DNA of 35,560 nt, from contig DATMSM010000050.1 in NCBI GenBank assembly GCA_035565355.1, positions 1 to 35,560 on the forward strand, given 5' to 3'. Of this stretch, positions 21,826-30,098 are shown piece after piece. Position 1 is the stretch's first letter. Each line of letters opens with the position of its first letter. Under the pieces are notes generated by a model. That model saw nothing but the letters and a program-made list of their open reading frames with translations, ran no database searches and had not been told where the DNA came from. The stretch comes from Ga0074130 sp035565355 (GTDB taxonomy: Bacteria; Pseudomonadota; Gammaproteobacteria; Burkholderiales; Rhodocyclaceae). The position numbers and the translations under genes are program-made.

Positions 21826-23112
21826 ATGTCCAACACTACCGTAGCAACGGGAGCTACCGCGCAGTCCGGCGTGTTCTCCAACCGCTGGGTGCAGCTCTTC
21901 ATCGGCATCGTCTGCATGTCGATGATCGCCAATATGCAATACGGCTGGACCCTGTTCGTCGAACCGATCAACCAGGCGCATGGCTGGGGCCGCACCGCCA
22001 TTCAGGTCGCCTTCACCATCTTCATCCTGACCGAAACCTGGCTCGTCCCGGTCGAAGGCTGGATCGTCGACAAGGTCGGTCCGCGCATCGTCGTTTTCGG
22101 CGCCGGGATTCTCTGCGCCCTTGCCTGGATCATCAACTCGAAGGCTGACTCACTGGCCCTGCTCTACGTCGGTGCAGTCATTGGCGGCATCGGCGCCGGT
22201 GCCGTGTATGGCACCTGTATGGGCAATGCCGTGAAGTGGTTCGGCGACAAGCGCGGCCTTGCCGCCGGCCTGACCGCTGCCGGCTTCGGTGCCGGTTCGG
22301 CCCTGACCCTGATGCCGGTCGTCAACATGATCAAGAACGACGGCTACCAGGCCGCCTTCTTCAACTTCGGCCTGCTGCAAGGCATCGTCGTCTGCGTCGG
22401 CGCCCTGCTGCTGATCAAGCCGCCGTCGTCGGTCAAGGAAGCCGTCAAGTCGACCACCGTGCTGCAGACCACGCGCGACTTCACCCTCGGTGAAACCGTG
22501 CGCCAGCCGATCTTCTGGCTGATGTACGCGATGTTCGTGTCGGTTGCCGCCGGCGGCCTGCTGGCCACCGCCCAACTGGGTTCGATCGCCAAGGACTTCG
22601 GTCTGGACGGCGTGGATGTGTCGATGCTGGGTCTGACCCTGCCGGCGCTGACTTTTGCACTGGCCATCGACCGCGTGCTGAATGGTCTGACCCGCCCCTT
22701 CTTCGGCTGGGTGTCGGACAAGATCGGGCGCGAACCGACCATGCTGTTCGCCTTCCTGCTTGAAGGCATCGGCATCATCGCCCTGCTCAAGTTCGGCCAC
22801 AACCCGTATGCCTTCGTGATCCTGACCGGCCTCGTTTTCTTCGCCTGGGGTGAGATCTACTCGCTGTTCCCGTCGATCTGTACCGATACCTTCGGTGCCA
22901 AGAACGCCACCGCCAACGCCGGCATGCTGTACACCGCCAAGGGTACCGCCTCCCTGCTGGTGCCGATCGGCGCCGTGATCGTGACCCACTGGGGCTGGGA
23001 TCCGGTGTTCTACATCGCCTCCGGCCTGAACATCTTCGCTGGCCTGGCCGCCTGGTTCTGGCTGCGTCCTGCACGTATCAAGTTCCTGGCCAAGCAGGCA
23101 GAAGCGGCCTGA
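21826..23112 (+). CDS. OFA-family MFS transporter (oxalate/formate antiporter-like)
   Basis: From ATG 21826, preceded by GAGGGAG 8 bases upstream, the product is 428 aa with 12 membrane helices. Family features are FSNRWVQLFIGIVCMSMIANMQYGWTLFVEPI in helix 1, the helix 4-5 segment GGIGAGAVYGTCMGNAVKWFGDKRGLAAGLTAAGFGAGSALTLMP, and RPFFGWVSDKIGREPTM. This strongly resembles OxlT-like carriers exchanging oxalate and formate, but OFA members also carry other monocarboxylates. The Lys and Arg in the late helices that define OxlT specificity cannot be confidently aligned by eye. No oxalyl-CoA decarboxylase or formyl-CoA transferase is nearby, so oxalate is not established. Codon use is strongly biased to a few codons, suggesting high expression. 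Confidence 0.9.
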   Translation: MSNTTVATGATAQSGVFSNRWVQLFIGIVCMSMIANMQYGWTLFVEPINQAHGWGRTAIQVAFTIFILTETWLVPVEGWIVDKVGPRIVVFGAGILCALAWIINSKADSLALLYVGAVIGGIGAGAVYGTCMGNAVKWFGDKRGLAAGLTAAGFGAGSALTLMPVVNMIKNDGYQAAFFNFGLLQGIVVCVGALLLIKPPSSVKEAVKSTTVLQTTRDFTLGETVRQPIFWLMYAMFVSVAAGGLLATAQLGSIAKDFGLDGVDVSMLGLTLPALTFALAIDRVLNGLTRPFFGWVSDKIGREPTMLFAFLLEGIGIIALLKFGHNPYAFVILTGLVFFAWGEIYSLFPSICTDTFGAKNATANAGMLYTAKGTASLLVPIGAVIVTHWGWDPVFYIASGLNIFAGLAAWFWLRPARIKFLAKQAEAA

Positions 23113-23158
23113 TCGTTCAGCAGTCTCCCGGTTCTGCCATGCACCGGGATGCTTGAAG

Positions 23159-23190
23159 AAGCGGGAGGCTCAGGCCCCCCGCTTTTTTTT
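23159..23190 (+). terminator. Terminator after the OFA transporter
   Basis: AAGCGGG (23159-23165) pairs with CCCGCTT, followed by eight T in total. The stem can extend through GGCCT pairs. It lies 46 bases after the stop. Confidence 0.9.
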
Positions 23191-23264
23191 ATGCCGTATC
23201 ACTGAACGATTGAGTTGCCCACGCAAAATTGATACTCTGGAAAGACGATTCCATCAGTATCACT

Positions 23265-26200
23265 ATGCCGTCACCCCTTTCACTCTTGCGTTCGGGACCC
23301 AACGCCACGGAGAAAACGCAGCCGGGTTTTTTCCTGCTCATTACCGTGCTGACGGCACTGGCCTGGGTCATCACCGCCTGGCTACTGTCCAGCCAGTACG
23401 CCAAGTGGCGCAGCAGCGATCTGCTGGCGGCGCATGAAAACCAGGTCAGCCGTACCGCCGACACCATCGCCCTGGGCCTGGATCGCGACCTGACGGTCTT
23501 GCACGGACTGCCTTCGGTAATCGGACAAAGCAGCACCCTCGTCGCCGCACTCAAGACCTCCAATGCCCAGCCGGCCGCCGCCACCGCCGAGGTGCGACGC
23601 AAGCAATGGAGCGAGAATCCGGACCTGCAGATGCTGCACCATCGCCTTGCCGAGGCGCGCCGCAGCCTGGGCGCCTTCAGCGTGATCTGGGCCATCGACC
23701 TGCGCGGCAACTGCATTTCAGCCAGCAATTACGATCTGGGCGAAAGTTTCGTCGGCACCAACTACGCCGACCGCAAATATTTCCGCGAGGCCATGTTGGG
23801 CGGTAACGGGCGCCAGTATGCAGTCGGCCGCAAAACCAATATCCCCGGCCTGTACTTCTCGGCTGCCGTGCGCGATGAAGCTGGCCGCAGCATAGGCGTG
23901 GTGGTGGGCAAGGTCGATCTGCACCAGCTCGCCTATACCCTCAAGCATGCCCACGCCGTCATCACCGACGAGAACGGTGTCGTTATCCTGTCCAACGACA
24001 AGGCCATGGAGATGCGTGCGCTGCCCAACAGCATCATCATGTCGCTGAGCGAGGAAGAGCGCCTGACACGCTACCGGCGTACCCAGTTCCCGGCGCTGAC
24101 GATAAACCGCTGGAATGACAGCCGCTATCCCAATCTGATGCGCATCAACGACGACCCGGTGCCCTATCTGGTTCGGCTGGAATCCATCCCCAGCAACGAT
24201 ATCGGCGTCGGGGTCCTGCATCCGGTCCCGGAAATCACCAGCATAGACCGCGACCGCATCGCGCTCTTCGTCCTGCTGACGGCGGTCGGCACGCTGCTGA
24301 TCGCGGGCCTAGCCGCCACCTCGCTGTACATCTCGGGCATGCGCCAGTCCCGTTCCATGCTCGATGCGCGCGGCCGCGAAATGGCACGCCACAACGAGCT
24401 GCTACAGATGATCGCGCTGGGCACGCCGGCCGCGGAAATCCTCAGCGAAATTGCCCGCTTCTCGCAAACCCGCTTTCCGGAAGGCCCCTGCCTAATCCAC
24501 CTGCTCGACGAAAACGGCACGCACCTGCGGCTGACCGCCGCCCCAGGCCTGCCACCGGCGCTCTACCACCGTGTCGAAGAGCTGGAAATAGGCTCGGCCG
24601 ACTGCCCGCTCCCCAGCACCCGCCAGGACATTGCCTTCATGCACTGCCATGAGGGCACTGATGCGCCTTCCTGCATGATGCTCGGCCGCCTGCTGACCGG
24701 ACGCAACACTTTCACGATCTGGACCTCGGCCATACGCAACGAGGAAAATGCCCTGCTGGGCACGCTTTCCCTGATCGTCCCAGCCGGCCAGGAACCGGGC
24801 GAGGAACAGGTGCGCACCCTCACCGCCTGCGCCCGGCTGGCAGCGCTTGCCATCTTGCGTGAACGCAACGAGATTTCCATGCTGCAGGCGCGCAATGCGG
24901 CCGAAGCGGCCAACCGCGCCAAGGGCGACTTCCTTGCCAACATGAGCCATGAAATCCGCACACCGATGAACGGCGTGCTGGGCATGACCGAACTGCTGCT
25001 CGACACGCCGCTGGATCGCGAACAGCGCGCGCATGCCGAAACCGCCTACCAGAGCGCCCTGTCGCTGCTCAATGTCATCAACGACATCCTCGACTTCTCC
25101 AAGATCGACGCCGGACGTCTCGACATCGAGGCCATCAATTTCGATCTGCGCACACTGCTCGACGAAGTCGCCGACATGTTTGCCCTGCGTGCCGCCGAGA
25201 AGCACCTCGAGCTCCTCTGCCCAGTCTCGCCGCAAGTCCCCAGCCTGCTGATCGGCGATCCCGGGCGTCTGCGCCAGGTGCTCATCAACTTGATCGGCAA
25301 TGCCATCAAGTTCACCAACAGCGGCGAGGTTTCTTTCGGCGTCGAGCTCGTCAATGAAGAAGCCGAGCACGCCACCCTGCGCTTCGAAGTGCGCGACACC
25401 GGCATCGGCATTCCGGCCGCCCAGCAGGCCCGCCTGTTTTCGCCATTCACCCAGGCGGACAGCTCGACCACGCGCAAATTCGGCGGTACCGGTCTGGGCC
25501 TGTCGATTGCGAAGCGCCTGGTCGAGCTCATGGGCGGCGAGATCAGCCTCCACAGCGAAGCCGGCCTAGGCTCGACCTTCTCCTTCGTGCTGCCCTTCGC
25601 CCTGCAGCAGAAGCTCCGCGAGAATGACGACAACCGGGACGAACTGGCCGCTCTGACCGGGCGCCGCATCCTCGTCGTCGAAGACAACGTCAGCACGCAA
25701 CGGCTGATCGCGCTGTGGCTGCAGACCTGGCGCTGCGAAGTACTGAGCGCCACCGACGGTGCTACCGCCCTGCAACTGGCACATCAGGAAACCGAAGCCG
25801 GGCGCCATATCGACGCCGCCATCATCGACATGCAGATGCCGCTGCTCAACGGCCGCGACCTCGCCGAGACATTGCAGGAATCGCCCGCGACCGCCGGCAT
25901 CGCCCTGCTGCTGCTGACTCCAGTCACCATGCACGACAAGGGCCAGCGCATGCTGATCACAGGTTCGCGCGCCTACCTGAGCAAGCCACTGAAAAGCGAA
26001 CTGCTGCTGCACAGCCTGAACAGCCTGCTCGGCGGGCAAGACTCCCCCAGCAGCACCGGCACGCCGGCAGCGCCTCCCGTTCCGCCGCGGACGGCGCGCC
26101 TGCTGCTGGTGGAGGACAACCCGGTCAACCAGCGCCTTGCGCTGATCCTGCTGGAAAGGCTAGGCCATCAGGTCGACACCGCCAACAATGGCGACGAAGC

Positions 26201-26495
26201 ACTCCAGGCTTTAGCTCGCACACGCTACGACCTAGTGTTGATGGACTGCCGCATGCCGGTAATGGACGGCTACGAAGCCACGCGTATCATCCGACGCGGC
26301 GGCAACAAGGTGCTTGATCCCGCCATCCCCATCGTCGCCATGACCGCCAATGCCATGGCGGGTGATCGCGAACTGGTACTCGAAGCCGGCATGAACGACT
26401 ACCTCGCCAAACCGGTCAATCCTCAGACGCTGGAGGAAACGCTGCAACGTTGGCTAGGGGCTGTTCACGCCAAGGATACGAGTGCGAATGGGTAA
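23265..26495 (+). CDS. Hybrid sensor histidine kinase with two receiver domains, 3' end altered by a MITE
   Basis: From ATG 23265 the product is 1076 aa. Order: membrane helix (about 17-40), periplasmic Cache-type sensor (about 45-330), second helix (about 340-362), a cytoplasmic GAF-like domain (about 380-530), HisKA with His562 in NMSHEIRTPMNG, HATPase (LINLIGNAIKFTNSGEV, GTGLGLSIAKRLVELMGG), receiver 1 with Asp855 (IIDMQMPLL), receiver 2 with Asp994 (LVLMDCRMPVMDG) and YLAKPVN. There is no HPt domain, so a separate phosphotransfer protein may be needed. The last 12 codons and the stop are supplied by the inserted element at 26457-26722; the ancestral end would be RWLK-stop. The upstream TTG at 23229 is not a likely start. 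Confidence 0.95.
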   Translation: MPSPLSLLRSGPNATEKTQPGFFLLITVLTALAWVITAWLLSSQYAKWRSSDLLAAHENQVSRTADTIALGLDRDLTVLHGLPSVIGQSSTLVAALKTSNAQPAAATAEVRRKQWSENPDLQMLHHRLAEARRSLGAFSVIWAIDLRGNCISASNYDLGESFVGTNYADRKYFREAMLGGNGRQYAVGRKTNIPGLYFSAAVRDEAGRSIGVVVGKVDLHQLAYTLKHAHAVITDENGVVILSNDKAMEMRALPNSIIMSLSEEERLTRYRRTQFPALTINRWNDSRYPNLMRINDDPVPYLVRLESIPSNDIGVGVLHPVPEITSIDRDRIALFVLLTAVGTLLIAGLAATSLYISGMRQSRSMLDARGREMARHNELLQMIALGTPAAEILSEIARFSQTRFPEGPCLIHLLDENGTHLRLTAAPGLPPALYHRVEELEIGSADCPLPSTRQDIAFMHCHEGTDAPSCMMLGRLLTGRNTFTIWTSAIRNEENALLGTLSLIVPAGQEPGEEQVRTLTACARLAALAILRERNEISMLQARNAAEAANRAKGDFLANMSHEIRTPMNGVLGMTELLLDTPLDREQRAHAETAYQSALSLLNVINDILDFSKIDAGRLDIEAINFDLRTLLDEVADMFALRAAEKHLELLCPVSPQVPSLLIGDPGRLRQVLINLIGNAIKFTNSGEVSFGVELVNEEAEHATLRFEVRDTGIGIPAAQQARLFSPFTQADSSTTRKFGGTGLGLSIAKRLVELMGGEISLHSEAGLGSTFSFVLPFALQQKLRENDDNRDELAALTGRRILVVEDNVSTQRLIALWLQTWRCEVLSATDGATALQLAHQETEAGRHIDAAIIDMQMPLLNGRDLAETLQESPATAGIALLLLTPVTMHDKGQRMLITGSRAYLSKPLKSELLLHSLNSLLGGQDSPSSTGTPAAPPVPPRTARLLLVEDNPVNQRLALILLERLGHQVDTANNGDEALQALARTRYDLVLMDCRMPVMDGYEATRIIRRGGNKVLDPAIPIVAMTANAMAGDRELVLEAGMNDYLAKPVNPQTLEETLQRWLGAVHAKDTSANG

Positions 26496-26722
26496 AATCG
26501 GGCACAGTGCAAGGCACGAGCGACGCGGCGTAGTTCTCTACGCGAGGAGCGAGCAACGCGGCAATGTGCCCGATTTTCCCCATTCCCTCCGGGTTGCCGC
26601 CAAATGCCGCGTCTGCTGCGTTGCACTCCTTGCGAAGAGAACCACTCTTCGCTGCGTCGTGCGCCTTGCATCCATCGGCATTTGGCGGCAACGCATCTCG
26701 CCTCCTTGGCGTGAACAGCCCC
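26457..26722. mobile_element. 266-bp MITE-like palindromic element with 20-bp TIRs and CTA target duplication
   Basis: The ends are exact 20-bp inverted repeats: GGGGCTGTTCACGCCAAGGA (26457-26476) and its complement (26703-26722). CTA flanks both sides (26454-26456 and 26723-26725), a 3-bp target duplication. Inside are two further long palindromes: arms 26486-26506 and 26565-26585 (21 bp, one mismatch), and arms 26593-26609 and 26676-26692 (17 bp, perfect). No transposase is encoded, so it is non-autonomous. TIRs beginning GGGGCTGTT and a CTA duplication would suit mobilisation by an IS5-superfamily transposase, but that is inference. It overlaps the 3' end of the hybrid kinase. Confidence 0.8.
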
Positions 26723-26782
26723 CTAAAATGATGAAAGCGCCAGCCACAGCGGAATTGCCTGAAAAATCGTCACTTGTCCGCA

Positions 26783-26811
26783 GTTTCAGGGCAAGCCCGA
26801 TGGTGTATGAT
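26783..26811 (+). promoter_or_regulatory. Possible promoter of the parvulin gene
   Basis: TATGAT (26806-26811) is a good -10; GTTTCA 17 bp upstream is a poor -35. The spacer overlaps the right arm of the near-palindrome TTGCCTGAAA...TTTCAGGGCAA (about 26755-26793). The remainder of the 26723-26874 gap shows nothing else. Confidence 0.35.
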
Positions 26812-26874
26812 TTTCGATCAGATTGACTTGCCTTCTGGGCGCAATCCATATTCCTACGTCATCAAGGATCCCAC

Positions 26875-27660
26875 ATGAAATCCGCATTGCTTCGCATTTC
26901 CGCCTATGCCGTTGTCGCTGCACTGTCGGCCCAGACCGCATACGCTGCTGATGACACCGTCAGCGTGAATGGCAAGACCATTCCCAAGAGCCGCATTGAA
27001 ACGCTGGTTGCCGGCCAGATGGCGCAAGGCCAGCCCGACACGCCGGAACTGCGCAAGGCCGTCAAGGAAGAACTGGTTCGCCGTGAAATCCTCGTCCAGG
27101 CAGCTACTGCCAAGGGCATCGACAAGAAGGCCGATGTGCAGACCCAGGTCGAGATGGCCCGTCAGCAGGTCGTCATCGGTGCCTATCTGCAAGACTATGT
27201 GAAGAACAACGCGCCCAGCGAAGCGCAGATCCGCCAGGAATACGAAGCCATCAAGTCCCGCCTCGGCGACCGTGAATACAAGGTGCGCCACGTCCTTGTG
27301 CAAAAGGAAGATGAAGCTCGCGCCATCATCGCCAAGCTGAACAAGGGCGAGAAAATTGAAGATCTGGCCAAGCAATCCCTCGATCCGGGCAGCAAGGAAC
27401 GCGGCGGTGACCTCGGCTGGTCCACCCCGGCGGCTTACGTGAAGCCTTTCTCCGATGCAGTCGTCGCCCTGAAGCCGGGCTCCTACACCAAGGAACCGGT
27501 CAAGACCGACTTCGGCTACCACGTCATCCAGCTGGATGACAGCCGCGACCTCAAGCTGCCGACGCTGGAAGAAGCCAAGCCGCAGATCAGCCAGCGCATG
27601 GCCCAGCAGATCGTCGAAAAGCATGTGAACGACCTGCGTGCCAAGGCCAAGGTGCAGTAA
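26875..27660 (+). CDS. Periplasmic parvulin-type peptidyl-prolyl cis-trans isomerase (PpiC/PrsA/SurA-like)
   Basis: The 261-residue protein has a Sec signal peptide (MKSALLRISAYAVVAALSAQ, cleaved near AYA-AD). A SurA-N-like helical chaperone region follows (VSVNGKTIPKSRIETLVAGQM, KAVKEELVRREILVQAATAKGI, about 26-125), then one parvulin domain (about 138-235). Its signature segments are VRHVLVQKEDEARAIIAKL, QSLDPGSKERGGDLGW, PFSDAVVALKPGSYTKEPVKTDFGYHVIQLDD. It should catalyse proline isomerisation in exported proteins and help outer-membrane protein folding. AAGGATCCC before the ATG is a good ribosome site. It is monocistronic, ending at a strong terminator. Strongly biased codon use suggests high expression. 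Confidence 0.95.
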   Translation: MKSALLRISAYAVVAALSAQTAYAADDTVSVNGKTIPKSRIETLVAGQMAQGQPDTPELRKAVKEELVRREILVQAATAKGIDKKADVQTQVEMARQQVVIGAYLQDYVKNNAPSEAQIRQEYEAIKSRLGDREYKVRHVLVQKEDEARAIIAKLNKGEKIEDLAKQSLDPGSKERGGDLGWSTPAAYVKPFSDAVVALKPGSYTKEPVKTDFGYHVIQLDDSRDLKLPTLEEAKPQISQRMAQQIVEKHVNDLRAKAKVQ

Positions 27661-27683
27661 GCATCACTGTATGCTGTTGTAAT

Positions 27684-27709
27684 AAACGGGAGCCCAAGCT
27701 CCCGTTTTT
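27684..27709 (+). terminator. Terminator after the parvulin gene
   Basis: AAACGGGAGC (27684-27693), loop CCAA, GCTCCCGTTT (27698-27707), then TTC. The stem is perfect, with A- and T-runs on both sides. Confidence 0.93.
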
Positions 27710-27807
27710 CTTTTGTGCCGGCCCACAAGCATTCATCTATGCCAGAATGACCATAGCTCTCTCAGGGTCATTCGTCGCATGCCAAACGCATCATTGAGTG
27801 CCGTACC

Positions 27808-29964
27808 ATGAGCACCCAGCAAGCTTCACTACCTCGACTGTCACTGGCGCTACTGGCACTGCTGCTATTCAGCACCACTTGGTGGGCCGGCCCGCTGCAG
27901 GCATTGCTAGAACAGCCCCAGCTCTTTCCCCTGCCGCTCCACACCGTGATGGAAAGCTTCGCCATCCTGGTGTCCATTCTTGTGTTTGCCATTTCCTGGA
28001 ACACCCATAGCACGGAGCGCCCCAGCAATCTCATCATCCTTGCCTGCGGCTTTCTCTGCGTCGGCTTGCTCGATTTCGCACACATGCTGTCCTATAAGGG
28101 CATGCCTGACTTCGTGACGCCGGCCAGCCCGCAAAAGGGCATTATCTTCTGGTTGTGTGCACGCTATGCCCACGCCCTGACCCTGCTCGTGGTCGCTTTG
28201 CATCCCTGGCGCGCCTTCCGCAACAGTCACAGCCGCTACTGGCTGCTAGGCGCCAGCCTCGCCTTGGTCGCGTGCATCTACGGCGTCGTGCTGATCGCAC
28301 CCGAGCGCCTGCCACGCATGTTTAGCGAGGAGAGCGGCCTCACTCCGCTCAAGATTTATCTGGAGTACGGTCTCGTCGCCCTGCTCCTGCTGGTCGCATG
28401 GCTTTTCCAGCGCAGTGCGGGTCGCAATCCCGAGATCAACACCAATCTGCTGTTGAGCGCGACCCTGATCACCATCCTCAGTGAGCTGTGCTTCACCAGC
28501 TATACCAATGTCTATGACGCCTATAGCCTGCTTGGCCATGCGTACAAAGTGCTCGCCTACTGGTTCATCTACCGTGCCATCTTCGTCAGCAGCGTGCAGC
28601 AACCCTACGAAAGGCTGCAGGCCGAAATCAAGGAACGCATCCGGGCCGAAGAAGCGGCGGACTACCTGTTTCAACACGACAGCCTGACTGGCCTGCCCAA
28701 CCGCCACCTGCTCGAAAACCGTCTTGCACACAGCCTCGCACAGGCCCAGAACAACCGCACCCTGTGCGCCGTCGCCTTCGTCAACCTCGACAACTTCAAA
28801 AGCATCAATGACTCCCTCGGGCTCGGTTGCGGCGATGAAGTGCTGCGCCTCATGGCGCACCGCCTGGCGGCGCCCCTGCGCAGCACCGATACCCTGGCCC
28901 GCTACGGCAGCGACGAGTTCGTGCTCGTGCTCAGCGAACTCGGCAGCGCCAACGATGTCATGCCCGTCCTGCAGAAAATACTCGATACCGTGCAAGAAAC
29001 GAGCGTGATCGGCGGCCACGAAATCACCCTGTCCGCCTCCATCGGCCTGGCGCTCTATCCCGGCGATGGAAAAACGCCGGCCGACCTGCTCAAGCATTCC
29101 GACATTGCCATGCACCGGGCCAAGCGCATCGGCGGCAATGCCTGGCGCTTCTTCGAGGAGGCGATGAACGCCACGGCGACCGAGTACCTGACCCTGCGCA
29201 ACGCCATGAAAAAGGGTCTCGAGCGTGGCGAGTTCCTGCTTTACTACCAGCCCCAGGTCGATCTGCTCAACGGCCGCGTGGCCGGCGCCGAGGCCCTGGT
29301 GCGCTGGCAGCATCCGGAACAGGGATTGATATCTCCGGCCCGCTTCATCCCGGTCGCCGAAAAAAGCGGCCTGATCCTTCCGCTAGGCAACTGGATACTC
29401 GAAGCCGCCTGCCGCCAGGCGGTGAGCTGGCAAAGTGCCGGGCTACCGCCGGTACGCATGGCGGTTAACATCTCCGCCATCCAGTTCCAGCGCGAAAACC
29501 TGGCGCAGCGTGTCGCCGAAACCCTCGCCGTCACGGGCCTTGCGCCGCAACTGCTGGAGCTCGAAATCACCGAATCGCTGCTGATGCAGGATCAGGAGCA
29601 CATCCTGAAGACCATCCACGAGCTCAAGCAAATGGGCGTGCGCATCGCCATCGACGACTTCGGTACCGGCTATTCCAGCCTCGCCTACCTGAAGCGTTTC
29701 TCCGTGGATGTGCTCAAGATAGATCAGTCCTTCACGCGCGGCGTCGTCGAGAGCGAGGATGACCTCGCCATCGTCAATGCCATCATTCAGATGGCCCACA
29801 GCCTGGGGCTGAACACGATTGCGGAAGGCGTCGAGACCGCGGCCAGCAGCGAGCTCCTTGAGCGCTACGGCTGCAACGAGGGACAGGGCTACCTGTTTGC
29901 CCGCCCCATGCCGGCGGCCGAGTTCGCTGAATACCTGCGTCGCGGGCACAGCACGACAGCATGA
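27808..29964 (+). CDS. MASE3-GGDEF-EAL protein, probably a c-di-GMP phosphodiesterase
   Basis: The 718-residue protein has a MASE3 membrane sensor of about eight helices (to about residue 265; WNTHSTERPSNLIILACGFLCVGLLDFAHMLSYKGMPDF is typical). A GGDEF domain (about 285-445) and an EAL domain (about 465-710) follow. The GGDEF is degenerate: the signature is GSDEF (367-371), the first metal Asp of 'DLDxFK' is Asn (NLDNFKSIND), and 'LGHxxGD' is LGLGCGD. An RxxD (RSTD) lies five residues upstream, where an inhibitory site would be. The EAL domain keeps Glu495-Ala-Leu, EITESLL, DDFGTGYSSL, KIDQSF and AEGVET. So c-di-GMP hydrolysis is likely, with the GGDEF perhaps a GTP- or c-di-GMP-responsive regulator. 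Confidence 0.95.
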   Translation: MSTQQASLPRLSLALLALLLFSTTWWAGPLQALLEQPQLFPLPLHTVMESFAILVSILVFAISWNTHSTERPSNLIILACGFLCVGLLDFAHMLSYKGMPDFVTPASPQKGIIFWLCARYAHALTLLVVALHPWRAFRNSHSRYWLLGASLALVACIYGVVLIAPERLPRMFSEESGLTPLKIYLEYGLVALLLLVAWLFQRSAGRNPEINTNLLLSATLITILSELCFTSYTNVYDAYSLLGHAYKVLAYWFIYRAIFVSSVQQPYERLQAEIKERIRAEEAADYLFQHDSLTGLPNRHLLENRLAHSLAQAQNNRTLCAVAFVNLDNFKSINDSLGLGCGDEVLRLMAHRLAAPLRSTDTLARYGSDEFVLVLSELGSANDVMPVLQKILDTVQETSVIGGHEITLSASIGLALYPGDGKTPADLLKHSDIAMHRAKRIGGNAWRFFEEAMNATATEYLTLRNAMKKGLERGEFLLYYQPQVDLLNGRVAGAEALVRWQHPEQGLISPARFIPVAEKSGLILPLGNWILEAACRQAVSWQSAGLPPVRMAVNISAIQFQRENLAQRVAETLAVTGLAPQLLELEITESLLMQDQEHILKTIHELKQMGVRIAIDDFGTGYSSLAYLKRFSVDVLKIDQSFTRGVVESEDDLAIVNAIIQMAHSLGLNTIAEGVETAASSELLERYGCNEGQGYLFARPMPAAEFAEYLRRGHSTTA

Positions 29965-29970
29965 AAACTT

Positions 29971-30016
29971 GCCCCCTCGCTCCCTCACTGCGTGAGGTCG
30001 CTGCCCCCCAAGGGGG
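29971..30016. repeat. REP-like nested palindrome after the EAL gene
   Basis: GCCCCCT (29971-29977) can pair with the AGGGGGT tract (30010-30016), enclosing a central hairpin CCTCAC-TGC-GTGAGG (29983-29997). It is non-coding and sits between the EAL gene and a terminator. Similar C-rich nested palindromes are scattered in betaproteobacterial intergenic regions (from recall). A single copy in this window. Confidence 0.5.
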
Positions 30017-30052
30017 TGCTTTTCATCTTGGGGCTACCCGGCGATGAAAAAG

Positions 30053-30078
30053 AAAGGGCGCCCGCAGGCGCCCTTTTT
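30053..30078. terminator. Bidirectional terminator between the EAL gene and purL
   Basis: AAAGGGCGCC (30053-30062), loop CGCA, GGCGCCCTTT (30067-30076), with T-runs in both directions. It lies 21 bases past the purL stop on the minus strand. Confidence 0.93.
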
Positions 30079-30098
30079 CATGCTGATGCTGATCCGAC

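Noticed and set aside
23229..23264. TTG start for the hybrid kinase
   Set aside because: It adds 12 residues that do not look like a membrane-protein N-terminus. ATG 23265 is followed shortly by the first membrane helix.
26457..26722. Short ORFs within the palindromic element
   Set aside because: They arise from repeated arms, have no transposase motif, and are too short to encode one.
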